Shown: one piece after another, positions 6,584-13,257 of the stretch
Position numbering within the stretch: the first letter of the stretch is position 1
How the letters are laid out: every line of letters starts with the position of its first letter
NCBI GenBank assembly: GCA_964625745.1
Contig: CAZVCJ010000074.1
Coordinates: forward strand, 1 to 19,558
Reading direction: 5' to 3'
DNA: 19,558 nt
DNA from: CAZVCJ01 sp964625745
Lineage (GTDB): Bacteria > Chloroflexota > Anaerolineae > VGOG01
Program-made: the position numbers and the translations under genes
Notes under the pieces: model-generated
Seen by the model: only the letters and a program-made list of their open reading frames with translations
Databases searched by the model: none
Told to the model about the DNA's origin: nothing

Positions 6584-9001
6584 CTATTCCTCCTCCTTAA
6601 CTCTTGTCAGGTATTCGGCCCAGCGCGCCGCCAGGCCAAGGTATTGAATCCGATGCGTCAGGGTCCATCCCTGCACCGCTTCGACCTCGTCTTGCACCTC
6701 CTCTGGTTTGCCGTTGGCGAACCGTTTCAAGTGATACGCCTGCCGCCACATCCAGGGACCGTAATACGTCTGATCTTCCCTCAGCCCTCGACGCCTTGCC
6801 TCCCGCTGATCTTCAAGGAAACGATTGTAGATCATTTGCAGCGTCTGTAGCAGGCCACGGGGCACATCATCCCGCTTGACTAGCCTGGCAAGCATGTCGG
6901 CTTTCTCCCGCACTTCGGCGAAGGTGTCCCAGCCCATGGTCTGGCCCAGGAAGTGCACGGCATTCTTCTTGAGCGGCAACTCATTCTCCGTGTACTCGTG
7001 CTTCTTGGCTCCACCATCCAGAGCCTCGCCAGCTCGCGTCGCCGCCTGATAGAGTGGGAACTTGCGCCCCTCCAGCGTGATGCCGGCGGAGATGTGCATG
7101 AACGGGTTGCCGCCCGCGTATCGCCCGAAGGCATCACGCACTCGCTCGGCCAGCAATGGCAGCAAGTGCCAGGAGCCAACCACGAACAGGTCGTCGCCAC
7201 CGGCGTATATGACGTAAAGCAAGCCTTCGTCCGCGTGCTCCCGCAGCCCGGCCATGTCCGGCCTTGCGGTTACCTCCCGGCAGAGCACGTCCAGGTAGCC
7301 CGCGAAGAAGCGGTCCAACGCCGTGCTCAGCGCAGAGGTGGCGGCCATGCTGCGGTGAGGCTTGCCTCCCTCTCTGACTAGGCCGCGCGTCATCACCCGG
7401 CCCAGGTCGTCCACATCCATGCGCAACACGCCGACCCTCTCCAACGCGCCGTCCGCCTTCGCGGCGTGGGCCAGCAACTCGAAACTGCGGATGCTGCCGG
7501 TTTTGACTTGCTCCTTCTGGTCCGAGTACGTCTCATTCCACCACTCCTCGTCTTCCTGCGTAACCCGTGGCGTGGTGTTGGAGAGGAACAGGAACCCGTG
7601 GGCGCCAAGATTGACGAAGCCCACATCGTTGAGGATGTACTTCATCTCGTCGGTCGCCACGTTCTCGGTCCGTTTGGCGAACCGATACCACCAGTCGCCA
7701 GAGAGTTTATGCAACAACTTCTGCCAGTCCTGCCCGCCTTCGCCCCCCGCTCCCTCATCACGGCGCAGGCACAGTGCTCGGTGCGGGCGGCCCACCGCTT
7801 CCGCCAGTTCACGGAACGTGGCGCAGTCGTAGCAGGCGCGGGGCGCGGTCTCCCCCGGCTCCAGCTCGCCGACGTCTACCAGCAGGAGCTTCTCATCCCG
7901 TAGCTCCTCGTCGCTCAGTTCAGCCTGGCATACAGCACAGAAACGGGCTCGCTCGCCTCCGCCACCCTTTGGCTCGAACACATTCTGCCAACCCTTTGAC
8001 TCGTTGGCGATTTCGACGAATCGCTGCGCCTTCTGCTGTCCCACGGCTTGCTTGAGTTGCCGCGAGTACCTCGCGCCAAACTCAGCCGTGCCCGCCGCTT
8101 TGGCTGGCATCGGTATGTTGGCAAGACAGAGGGCAATATCGCCGTCGTAGGTTTTCAACAGCGTTCGGTTGACATCATTGTTGACTTCGCTCAGGACGTC
8201 TTGTGTGCTCTGTCCTGGTGGTGCCAGCAACATGAAGTTGCCGCCAGCGGCGTAGATCACGTTGGTCTGGCTCAGTTCAAGCTCCCGCACCAGCCGCCGC
8301 ACCACCGCATCACCCAGTAATTGGATAAAAAGCGACCGTCCGCGCAGCGCTTTGGCCGCCCCCTTGGATGTGATGGTGTAGACGAAGTTCTGGATGCCGG
8401 GAATATCGCCGCCGATGAGGGTGAAGTCCTTTGCTGGCTCCACCGCCCCGCCGGAGGCGAAGACCAGTGCTGCCACCGCCTTCCACTGCTGAAACAAACT
8501 CACCCCCGGCTCGCCATAGGTGCAGGGCACAGCCCAAGCGTACTTGTGGTACAGATGGTAGAAGCCCTCGAAGAAAGCGTCCTCGTCCGAACCAGGCCGC
8601 TCCACGAGAATCCTGTATTCCTCCTCAAAGCCTCGCCACAACCCGGCCAGGTCTGAAGCTTCTCGTGCTTCTCCAGGCGTTGCCAGCCGTTCCTGACCAT
8701 CTTCGTCTTTCACGAGGTGGGGAAACAGCACTGTCTGCTTCAAAGCCAATCGCTGGGCCACGTAGTGGGCAGTATCGGGCAGAGTCCGCTGCCCATCCTT
8801 GTCAGGCAAAGCGATCCACGAGAAGATACATGACAATGCCTCCTCTTGATCGCCACGCCCCCCCAGCAGGCCCTCGTAGTCCTGCCAGTTCACGGTTGGG
8901 ATCTCGCCCAAGTCGGATATAAGTTGCCTTGCGTCACCTCCTGTCAAATTTGCCAGCTTCTCCAGCCCATAGGCCGCCAGTGCGCTTCTTACTTCATCCA
9001 A
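6584..9001 (-). CDS. csm1: Cas10/Csm1 large subunit: cOA cyclase, HD nuclease motif not found
   Basis: Cas10 is the signalling subunit of the type III-A complex: on target RNA binding its Palm2 domain makes cyclic oligoadenylate from ATP. The 805-residue protein has a degenerate first Palm (AAGGNFMLL, 251-259), a zinc ribbon with C355/C358 and C390/C393, and an intact second Palm with RMDVDDLGRVM (528-538) and AGGDD (600-604). The first 100 residues, where Cas10 proteins with DNase activity carry an HD pair and an HDIGK-like motif, show neither; only PHL-type remnants (FPHL at 93-96) remain. The start is TTG, seven bases after AAGGAGG; the ATG two codons downstream is out of frame. This is the first gene of the operon. 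The family call is secure; the loss of DNase activity is inferred from the missing motif. Confidence 0.95.
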   Translation of the reverse strand: MDEVRSALAAYGLEKLANLTGGDARQLISDLGEIPTVNWQDYEGLLGGRGDQEEALSCIFSWIALPDKDGQRTLPDTAHYVAQRLALKQTVLFPHLVKDEDGQERLATPGEAREASDLAGLWRGFEEEYRILVERPGSDEDAFFEGFYHLYHKYAWAVPCTYGEPGVSLFQQWKAVAALVFASGGAVEPAKDFTLIGGDIPGIQNFVYTITSKGAAKALRGRSLFIQLLGDAVVRRLVRELELSQTNVIYAAGGNFMLLAPPGQSTQDVLSEVNNDVNRTLLKTYDGDIALCLANIPMPAKAAGTAEFGARYSRQLKQAVGQQKAQRFVEIANESKGWQNVFEPKGGGGERARFCAVCQAELSDEELRDEKLLLVDVGELEPGETAPRACYDCATFRELAEAVGRPHRALCLRRDEGAGGEGGQDWQKLLHKLSGDWWYRFAKRTENVATDEMKYILNDVGFVNLGAHGFLFLSNTTPRVTQEDEEWWNETYSDQKEQVKTGSIRSFELLAHAAKADGALERVGVLRMDVDDLGRVMTRGLVREGGKPHRSMAATSALSTALDRFFAGYLDVLCREVTARPDMAGLREHADEGLLYVIYAGGDDLFVVGSWHLLPLLAERVRDAFGRYAGGNPFMHISAGITLEGRKFPLYQAATRAGEALDGGAKKHEYTENELPLKKNAVHFLGQTMGWDTFAEVREKADMLARLVKRDDVPRGLLQTLQMIYNRFLEDQREARRRGLREDQTYYGPWMWRQAYHLKRFANGKPEEVQDEVEAVQGWTLTHRIQYLGLAARWAEYLTRVKEEE

Positions 9002-9057
9002 TGGTCCACCTCCTTGTTTGGCTCTGGCAGGGTATCCTGATGATTCCCGCCCAATGC

Positions 9058-9080
9058 ACCCCGCTCGTTCACAGCGGGGT
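9058..9080. promoter_or_regulatory. Hairpin in the csm operon leader
   Basis: An eight-base-pair perfect stem (ACCCCGCT with AGCGGGGT) around a seven-base loop lies 57 bases upstream of the cas10 start, inside the leader expected from the promoter at 9242-9270. It has no U-run on the minus strand, so it is not an obvious terminator. Its role is unknown. Confidence 0.4.
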
Positions 9081-9241
9081 CATGTGCACAGCCTAATCTC
9101 CGTATACTTCACCCCTCCTGCTGAAAACAACAGAGGTCAGACGACGAGACTTCCGCCGACTAACCTCTTCTGCACACTTGCTATCATCTCTAGCCGCCTC
9201 CAGAGAAATTGATGTGTCGCAGCCTATGTTTCCTGACCTGT

Positions 9242-9270
9242 ATTATACACCATACTGGGTCAAACCGCAA
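9242..9270 (-). promoter_or_regulatory. Likely sigma70-type promoter of the csm operon
   Basis: On the minus strand, TTGCGG and a perfect TATAAT are separated by 17 bases. Transcription from here would give a leader of about 235 bases before cas10. No better pair was seen closer to the gene. Confidence 0.5.
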
Positions 9271-9284
9271 TACCTACCGTTGAT

Positions 9285-9439
9285 GAGGTGCATGTCAGTT
9301 GTGGGGCAGGTTCGAAGGGATGGACGATGTGTCATTACTGAGGAGCGTTTTTTGGCGACGAGGCAATCTCCAAGTGCAGGAGGGGAGATTGCTTCGCTCC
9401 GCTCGCAATGACACTTGCCCCAAGGCTGAAATACACCTC
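9285..9439. repeat. Nested inverted-repeat element (MITE-like) upstream of the csm promoter
   Basis: Outer arms of about 27 bases match imperfectly in inverted orientation (GAGGTG...GGGGCA at 9285-9308 against TGCCCC...CACCTC at 9416-9439). Inside lies a second inverted pair, 9331-9371 and 9384-9412, sharing GTCATT at the outer ends and GCAATCTCC at the inner ends. The inner unit resembles a dispersed hairpin repeat widespread in bacteria, whose spurious translation reads CERSEAIS. No transposase is present. Confidence 0.65.
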
Positions 9440-9467
9440 GTTGATGCAGGTGGCCTCTCATAAGAAT

Positions 9468-9496
9468 TTGCACAACTGCGATAATCAGCGTATAAT
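9468..9496 (+). promoter_or_regulatory. Promoter for tRNA-Arg
   Basis: TTGCAC and TATAAT are separated by exactly 17 bases, about 100 bases upstream of the mature tRNA-Arg. The intervening stretch has no open frame and should be the tRNA precursor leader. Confidence 0.6.
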
Positions 9497-9594
9497 AATC
9501 TCGCCGTAGAGCTTACCCCAGTACAATTCGTTCGGAAAAAGGTGATGGGTTCGGCATTGTGTCTATTACCTCTTGGGGTAGACTATCTATAAAT

Positions 9595-9666
9595 GCCCCC
9601 GTAGCTCAGTGGATAGAGCGGCGGCCTCCGAAGCCGTGTGCGGGCGTTCGAGTCGCCCCGGGGGTG
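9595..9666 (+). tRNA. tRNA-Arg (CCG anticodon)
   Basis: The sequence folds as a full cloverleaf. The acceptor GCCCCCG pairs with CGGGGGT (one G-U at the first pair), and the D stem is GCTC/GAGC. The anticodon stem GCGGC/GCCGT encloses the loop CTCCGAA, giving anticodon CCG; the T stem GGGCG/CGCCC encloses TTCGAGT. The CCA end is not encoded. It would read CGG arginine codons. Confidence 0.93.
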
Positions 9667-9670
9667 CTGG

Positions 9671-9705
9671 AGCCACCTGATGTGCAGTCAGGTGGCTTTA
9701 TTTTA
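9671..9705 (+). terminator. Intrinsic terminator after tRNA-Arg
   Basis: A perfect ten-base-pair stem (AGCCACCTGA with TCAGGTGGCT) is followed by TTATTTTA, four bases after the tRNA. The penicillin-binding protein gene on the other strand ends at 9698, within the same structure, so the hairpin may also end that transcript, although it has no U-run in that direction. Confidence 0.8.
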
Positions 9706-12085
9706 CTGTGATGTGCACGGGCTGACTCTCCAGCCGGTTGCCCGCTGGGTCGTAGCCAACGGAGATGATTGTATGCTCGCCTGGTTCCAGTGGCCACAAG
9801 GCTCTGTAAGGCGGGGTAACGAAATCGGCCAGGAACTCCTCATCCACATAGATGGTTACGCTGGCCACGCTGACCTCATCGCCTGCCCGCGCCGCAACCT
9901 CTATCCTCTGATCGCCCCGGGGCAGGGCCGGATCTAAACGATAAACGCTGCCCTGGTGAGGGTTGGTGATGACAAGCGGGTTTAGGGTTTCGGCTGGCAG
10001 CACTGTATAGACGCGCTCCACTATTTGCTCCGGCGGCGTATCGGGGGAGGCCAGTTGACCGGTGGCGGCATCGAGCGCGAAGAGTTGGTGCATCTGGCAG
10101 GTCTCTGTCGGCTCGGTGCCGGCGATGAAGAGCTCGGTCCGCCGATGGGGGCAGTAGGGGTTGGGGAGCTGGCCTGAGAGAGTGCAGACCTCCACCTGGG
10201 TTAAGCCCTCCGGCTCGACGAACTCCTCCGCCGGTCGGGCCTCCAGCGCTTCCTCCACGAAGTCGTGCCAGATGGGAGCCGCCCCGGTGACGCCCGAAAC
10301 GTCGCGCATGGGCGAATTGTCGGCGTTGCCAGCCCAGACGCCAACCGCGAGATGCGGGGTGTAGCCTATGGTCCAGTTGTCCCGCCAATCGGTGGTGGTG
10401 CCCGTTTTCACCGCTGCTGGCCGGCTCAACTTGAGCACACTCCCCTCGCCGAAGGCCGGCATGCGGGCCAGGTCGTCGCTGAGGACGTCGGTGATGAGAT
10501 AGGCGATCCTTTCGTCGAGGACTCGCTCACCCAATCTGGGCTTTCTCTCATACAGGATGCGGCTCTGGCTGTCCTCGACGCGCAGGATGGCCACCGGCTC
10601 CACTTTGTACCCTCCGTTGGCGAAGGCGGCGTAGGCGGCAGTCAGTTCCAGCAGGCGCACCTCGCCACCTCCCAGGGTCAGGGACAGGCCGAAGCGTTCG
10701 CTATCGTCGAAGGTGGTGATGCCCAGGCTGCGGGCCAGCGCGGTCATGTTGTCCAACCCCACGTAATCGAGAACTTTGACTGCCGGCAGGTTGTAAGACG
10801 AAGCCAGGGCCTGGCGGGCCAGCACGGGGCCGTGGAACTCCAGGTCATAATTGAGCGGCACGTAGGGCTCTCCTTCCCTGGTCGTAAAAGCCGTGCGCAC
10901 GTCCAGGATCATGGTGGCCGGGGTGTAGCCCTGAGCGAAGGCGGCAGCGTAGGTGATGGGCTTGATGGAAGACCCAGGTTGACGGGGAGCCAAAGCACAA
11001 TTCACCGCCCCGTCAATCTCAGGGTCGAAATAATCGGGGCTGCCCAGCATGGCCAGCACCTCACCCGTGTTGGGATCCAGGGCCACCAGGGCAGCATTAT
11101 GCACGTTGGGGTCTGGCAGATCGCGCCGTGGTCGGTCGGCCAGGATTGCCAGGCGGCAGCGGGCGATGGACTGAGCCAGCTCTTGCATGTCCACGTCCAG
11201 GGTTGTGTAGACTTCCAGGCCGCCGTGGTAGAGTTCCTCCAGACTGAATCGTTTCTCCAGGAGGCTCCACACGTACATCACGAAGTGGGGGGCGCGGATG
11301 GGGAAGGGCACGGCGGCGAAATGGAGTTGTTCCTCGCTGGCCAGCCTGGCCTCCTCTTCGCCTATGTAGCCGTTTTTGACCATCAGCTCCAACACCACAG
11401 CCTGGCGTTCCCTGGCCGCCTGGGGATTCTCCAGGGGGTTGTAGAGGGCGGGGGATTGCGGCAGGCCAGCCAGAAGGGTGCACTCGGCCAGGTCCAACTC
11501 GTCCACCGACTTGCCGAAGTAGGCCTGGGCAGCGGCCTCCACCCCATAGGCCAGGTTGCCGTAGCAGGTCTGGTTCAGATAGAGGGCCAGGATCTCGTCC
11601 TTGCTGTAAGTTCGGGCCAGGCGCCAGGCCAGAATGGACTCGCGCAGCTTGCGGCTCAGGGTGCGCTCAAAACGCTCCTCAGGAGACAAGAGGAGATTGC
11701 GAGCCAATTGCTGAGTAATGGTGCTGCCACCAGAGATCACCTCACCGCCCCGCAGGTTGATGACCAGGGCGCGCAGGATGGCGCGAAAGTCCACCCCAGG
11801 ATTGGTATAGAAGTTGGCGTCCTCGGTGGCGATGGTGGCCTGGCGGAGGTGAAGGGGAATCTCGTCGAGGGGTAAGGGGGTGTGCTTGCCGGCGTGGGGG
11901 TCGATGATCTCGTAGAGGAGGCGGCCCTGGCGGTCGTAGATTTTAGTGCTGGGGGCGATAGCCTGGCCGTACAGATCGTGGAAAGAGGGAAGATCAGCGA
12001 CGAGCCAGGCGTACAGCGCCCCGCCCGCCACGAGCAGGGTTATTGTCGAGATCAGTAGCAGGAAACGCCAGTTTCGTAACGCCAT
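9698..12085 (-). CDS. Bifunctional penicillin-binding protein (class A, PBP1 type)
   Basis: This membrane enzyme polymerises glycan strands and cross-links peptides in peptidoglycan. An N-terminal signal anchor (about residues 7-29) is followed by a GT51 transglycosylase domain (about 50-230) with ATEDANFY (E88 catalytic), GGSTITQQLARNL (119-131) and ILALYLNQTCYG (165-176). The transpeptidase domain has SSIK (S372 nucleophile, K375), SYN (430-432) and KTGTT (560-564). A C-terminal beta-rich tail of about 170 residues ends with an Ig-like segment of the kind seen in PBP1C-type proteins. The length of 795 residues fits class A PBPs. The ATG follows GAGGATG and is preceded by a palindromic element in the leader. 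Its presence shows the cell makes peptidoglycan. The exact subclass (1A against 1C) is uncertain, so no symbol is given. Confidence 0.93.
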   Translation of the reverse strand: MALRNWRFLLLISTITLLVAGGALYAWLVADLPSFHDLYGQAIAPSTKIYDRQGRLLYEIIDPHAGKHTPLPLDEIPLHLRQATIATEDANFYTNPGVDFRAILRALVINLRGGEVISGGSTITQQLARNLLLSPEERFERTLSRKLRESILAWRLARTYSKDEILALYLNQTCYGNLAYGVEAAAQAYFGKSVDELDLAECTLLAGLPQSPALYNPLENPQAARERQAVVLELMVKNGYIGEEEARLASEEQLHFAAVPFPIRAPHFVMYVWSLLEKRFSLEELYHGGLEVYTTLDVDMQELAQSIARCRLAILADRPRRDLPDPNVHNAALVALDPNTGEVLAMLGSPDYFDPEIDGAVNCALAPRQPGSSIKPITYAAAFAQGYTPATMILDVRTAFTTREGEPYVPLNYDLEFHGPVLARQALASSYNLPAVKVLDYVGLDNMTALARSLGITTFDDSERFGLSLTLGGGEVRLLELTAAYAAFANGGYKVEPVAILRVEDSQSRILYERKPRLGERVLDERIAYLITDVLSDDLARMPAFGEGSVLKLSRPAAVKTGTTTDWRDNWTIGYTPHLAVGVWAGNADNSPMRDVSGVTGAAPIWHDFVEEALEARPAEEFVEPEGLTQVEVCTLSGQLPNPYCPHRRTELFIAGTEPTETCQMHQLFALDAATGQLASPDTPPEQIVERVYTVLPAETLNPLVITNPHQGSVYRLDPALPRGDQRIEVAARAGDEVSVASVTIYVDEEFLADFVTPPYRALWPLEPGEHTIISVGYDPAGNRLESQPVHITVK

Positions 12086-12117
12086 GATGCCATCCTCAGT
12101 AGATCCGATTCTGCTCC

Positions 12118-12246
12118 AATAGTGGTTGAAATCGCACCTGTGAGGGCACTCCGTGCCGGGCGACTACCTTCGTGGTCGCAGAAATCGTCCGCGTAGGTGG
12201 ACGACCGGCGCATTCGCACCCTCCAGAGTCGGTTTCAACCACTATT
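12118..12246. repeat. Palindromic element with 14-bp terminal inverted repeats, long copy
   Basis: The ends AATAGTGGTTGAAA and TTTCAACCACTATT are perfect inverted repeats. Inside are smaller hairpins (CGACTACC...GGTCG, and CGTCC...GGACG). A shorter relative lies at 15923-15984 and shares the stretch from TTGAAATCGCACC to GAGGGC exactly, as well as CCCTCCAGAG near the other end. No coding capacity is seen. It occupies the 5' leader of the penicillin-binding protein gene. Confidence 0.8.
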
Positions 12247-12249
12247 TTG

Positions 12250-12278
12250 ATTATACACCTTTTCGTCAACCTTAACAA
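12250..12278 (-). promoter_or_regulatory. Promoter of the penicillin-binding protein gene
   Basis: On the minus strand, TTGTTA and a perfect TATAAT are separated by 17 bases. The start site would lie right beside the palindromic element, which would then be transcribed in the leader of about 160 bases. Confidence 0.55.
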
Positions 12279-12281
12279 AGT

Positions 12282-12310
12282 TTGCCTCTTTGGTTGGCCT
12301 GTGCTATAAT
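12282..12310 (+). promoter_or_regulatory. Divergent promoter for the tRNA-Ser / SRP RNA region
   Basis: TTGCCT and a perfect TATAAT are separated by 17 bases. Its -35 box is only three bases from the -35 box of the minus-strand promoter, so the two are back to back and may compete or share regulators. It points towards the tRNA-Ser pair, the SRP RNA and the G5/3D gene. Confidence 0.55.
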
Positions 12311-12345
12311 ACCAGCGAAGCTCCGCCTCAAACCGACAAGTGATG

Positions 12346-12415
12346 GGACGCAGATACACGCAGATTTTCGCAGATGAAAAGAAAAATCAGCGTTCATCAG
12401 CGTTTATCTGCGTCC
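12346..12415. repeat. Dispersed hairpin repeat of the ACGCAGAT type
   Basis: The ends GGACGCAGATA and TATCTGCGTCC are perfect 11-base inverted repeats, and the inner CGCAGATTTT and AAAATCAGCG also pair with one mismatch, so almost the whole 70 bases can fold back. I recognise this as a short repeat common in many bacterial genomes, often mis-annotated as protein. Confidence 0.75.
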
Positions 12416-12420
12416 GAAAT

Positions 12421-12605
12421 CTTGTCTCAAGTGGTGAAGAGCCGGAGGATGATGCCTGGGTGTTAGATTGGGCCGACTGGGCCGGAGCGTACAAAATCCT
12501 GCTCCGTCGCCAGGAACAGTATCGTCGTGCTATCCAGACCTTGCGAGAACAATCGCAAACGCTAACCAGCGTCATTGAAAGAACGGCCCGTATTGCAAAA
12601 GCCGT
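12421..12605 (+). other. Short open frame between the repeat and tRNA-Ser: possible gene remnant
   Basis: The frame beginning within the upstream repeat continues as EEPEDDAWVLDWADWAGAYK and then a Gln/Arg-rich helical stretch. It stays open through tRNA-Ser, so it has no plausible own end before a structural RNA. The amino acid mix looks more protein-like than a random frame, but there is no good start after the repeat. It may be the remains of a small gene cut by the repeat, or chance. No function can be assigned. Confidence 0.25.
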
Positions 12606-12624
12606 AGTTTATAGAAGCAGACCG

Positions 12625-12714
12625 GGGAGGGTGCCGGAGTGGACGATCGGGACGGTCTCGAAAACCGTTGTGGGGGCAACTCCACCGTGGGTTCGAATCC
12701 CACCCCTCCCGCCA
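12625..12714 (+). tRNA. tRNA-Ser (CGA anticodon)
   Basis: This is a class II tRNA. Acceptor GGGAGGG pairs fully with CCCTCCC, the anticodon loop is CTCGAAA (anticodon CGA), and there is a long variable arm (TGGGGGCAACTCCA). T arm GTGGG/CCCAC encloses TTCGAAT, and the G discriminator typical of serine is followed by an encoded CCA. It reads UCG codons. Confidence 0.94.
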
Positions 12715-12741
12715 TAGACCTCCCACTCAATTGGATAACGC

Positions 12742-12831
12742 GGAGAGGTAGCATAGTCTGGCCTAATGCGCACGCCTGGAGAGCGTGTGAGCAGAAATGC
12801 TCCGTGGGTTCAAATCCCACCCTCTCCGCCA
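12742..12831 (+). tRNA. tRNA-Ser (GGA anticodon)
   Basis: This is a second class II tRNA, 27 bases downstream of the first. Acceptor GGAGAGG pairs with CCTCTCC, and the anticodon loop CTGGAGA gives anticodon GGA. There is a long variable arm (TGAGCAGAAATGCTCC), and T arm GTGGG/CCCAC encloses TTCAAAT. The discriminator is G and CCA is encoded. It reads UCC and UCU. Confidence 0.94.
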
Positions 12832-12865
12832 TTTGACTTTTTGCTGCTTATGAAGTACCATATCA

Positions 12866-13138
12866 ACGGTCGTGCTAGATGGGGAGCTAGCGGTGCCCTG
12901 TACCCGCAACCCGCTATAGCGGGGTCGAATTCCCCCTCGAGGGTCGGTGTTTTCTGGGACTGCCGCGGTTAAGTGGCGTTGAAGGTTGGGTCCTGCGCGG
13001 CGGGAGCCTACGAACCCCGTCAGGTCCGGAAGGAAGCAGCGGTAAGTAGCAACTCCTGGGTGCCGCAGGGTAGCCTGGCTGGAGTTGGCTGGCCTCGGTA
13101 AGCCGGGGAGCCCGATTCGACAGGGGGTGCACGACCAT
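12866..13138 (+). ncRNA. ffs: Signal recognition particle RNA, long form with Alu domain
   Basis: This is the RNA scaffold that binds Ffh and targets nascent membrane proteins. The ends pair (GGTCGTGC at 12868-12875 with GCACGACC at 13129-13136). The 5' Alu-type region reads GGGGAGCTAGCGGTGCCCTG and closely resembles the Bacillus subtilis scRNA. The S-domain tip GTCAGGTCCGGAAGGAAGCA (from 13019) is the Ffh-binding loop and is nearly invariant. The length of about 273 nucleotides fits the long form of Gram-positive-like bacteria rather than the 114-nucleotide 4.5S RNA. It lies 35 bases after tRNA-Ser(GGA); exact ends are uncertain by a few bases. Confidence 0.95.
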
Positions 13139-13257
13139 CGCTTTGACCAAAGGAGGGGGCGGGGGATCGGATCTCGCTCCCTCTGTCGTATGGAAGGAGA
13201 ACCAGCCGGGAAGAGCTTCGGCGGCTAAGCTTCGGGTTCCGAGATCGTGGAGGACGC

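Noticed and set aside
9243..9473. Small minus-strand open frame reading CERSEAIS-like peptide
   Set aside because: It is the translation of a known type of dispersed hairpin repeat, not a gene.
10265..11875. Long plus-strand open frame opposite the penicillin-binding protein gene
   Set aside because: It is a shadow of a strongly conserved coding strand with all PBP motifs. Its own product is rich in Gln, Gly and His with no family pattern.
12118..12246. Possible CRISPR repeats because of GTTGAAA-like ends
   Set aside because: There are only single palindromic units with no regular spacing and no series of repeats with unique spacers. The two copies lie 3.8 kb apart. No CRISPR array is in the window.
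12340..12717. A 125-residue protein starting in the ACGCAGAT repeat
   Set aside because: Its first third is repeat and its last third is tRNA-Ser, so it cannot be a genuine gene as drawn; only the middle was kept as a doubtful remnant.
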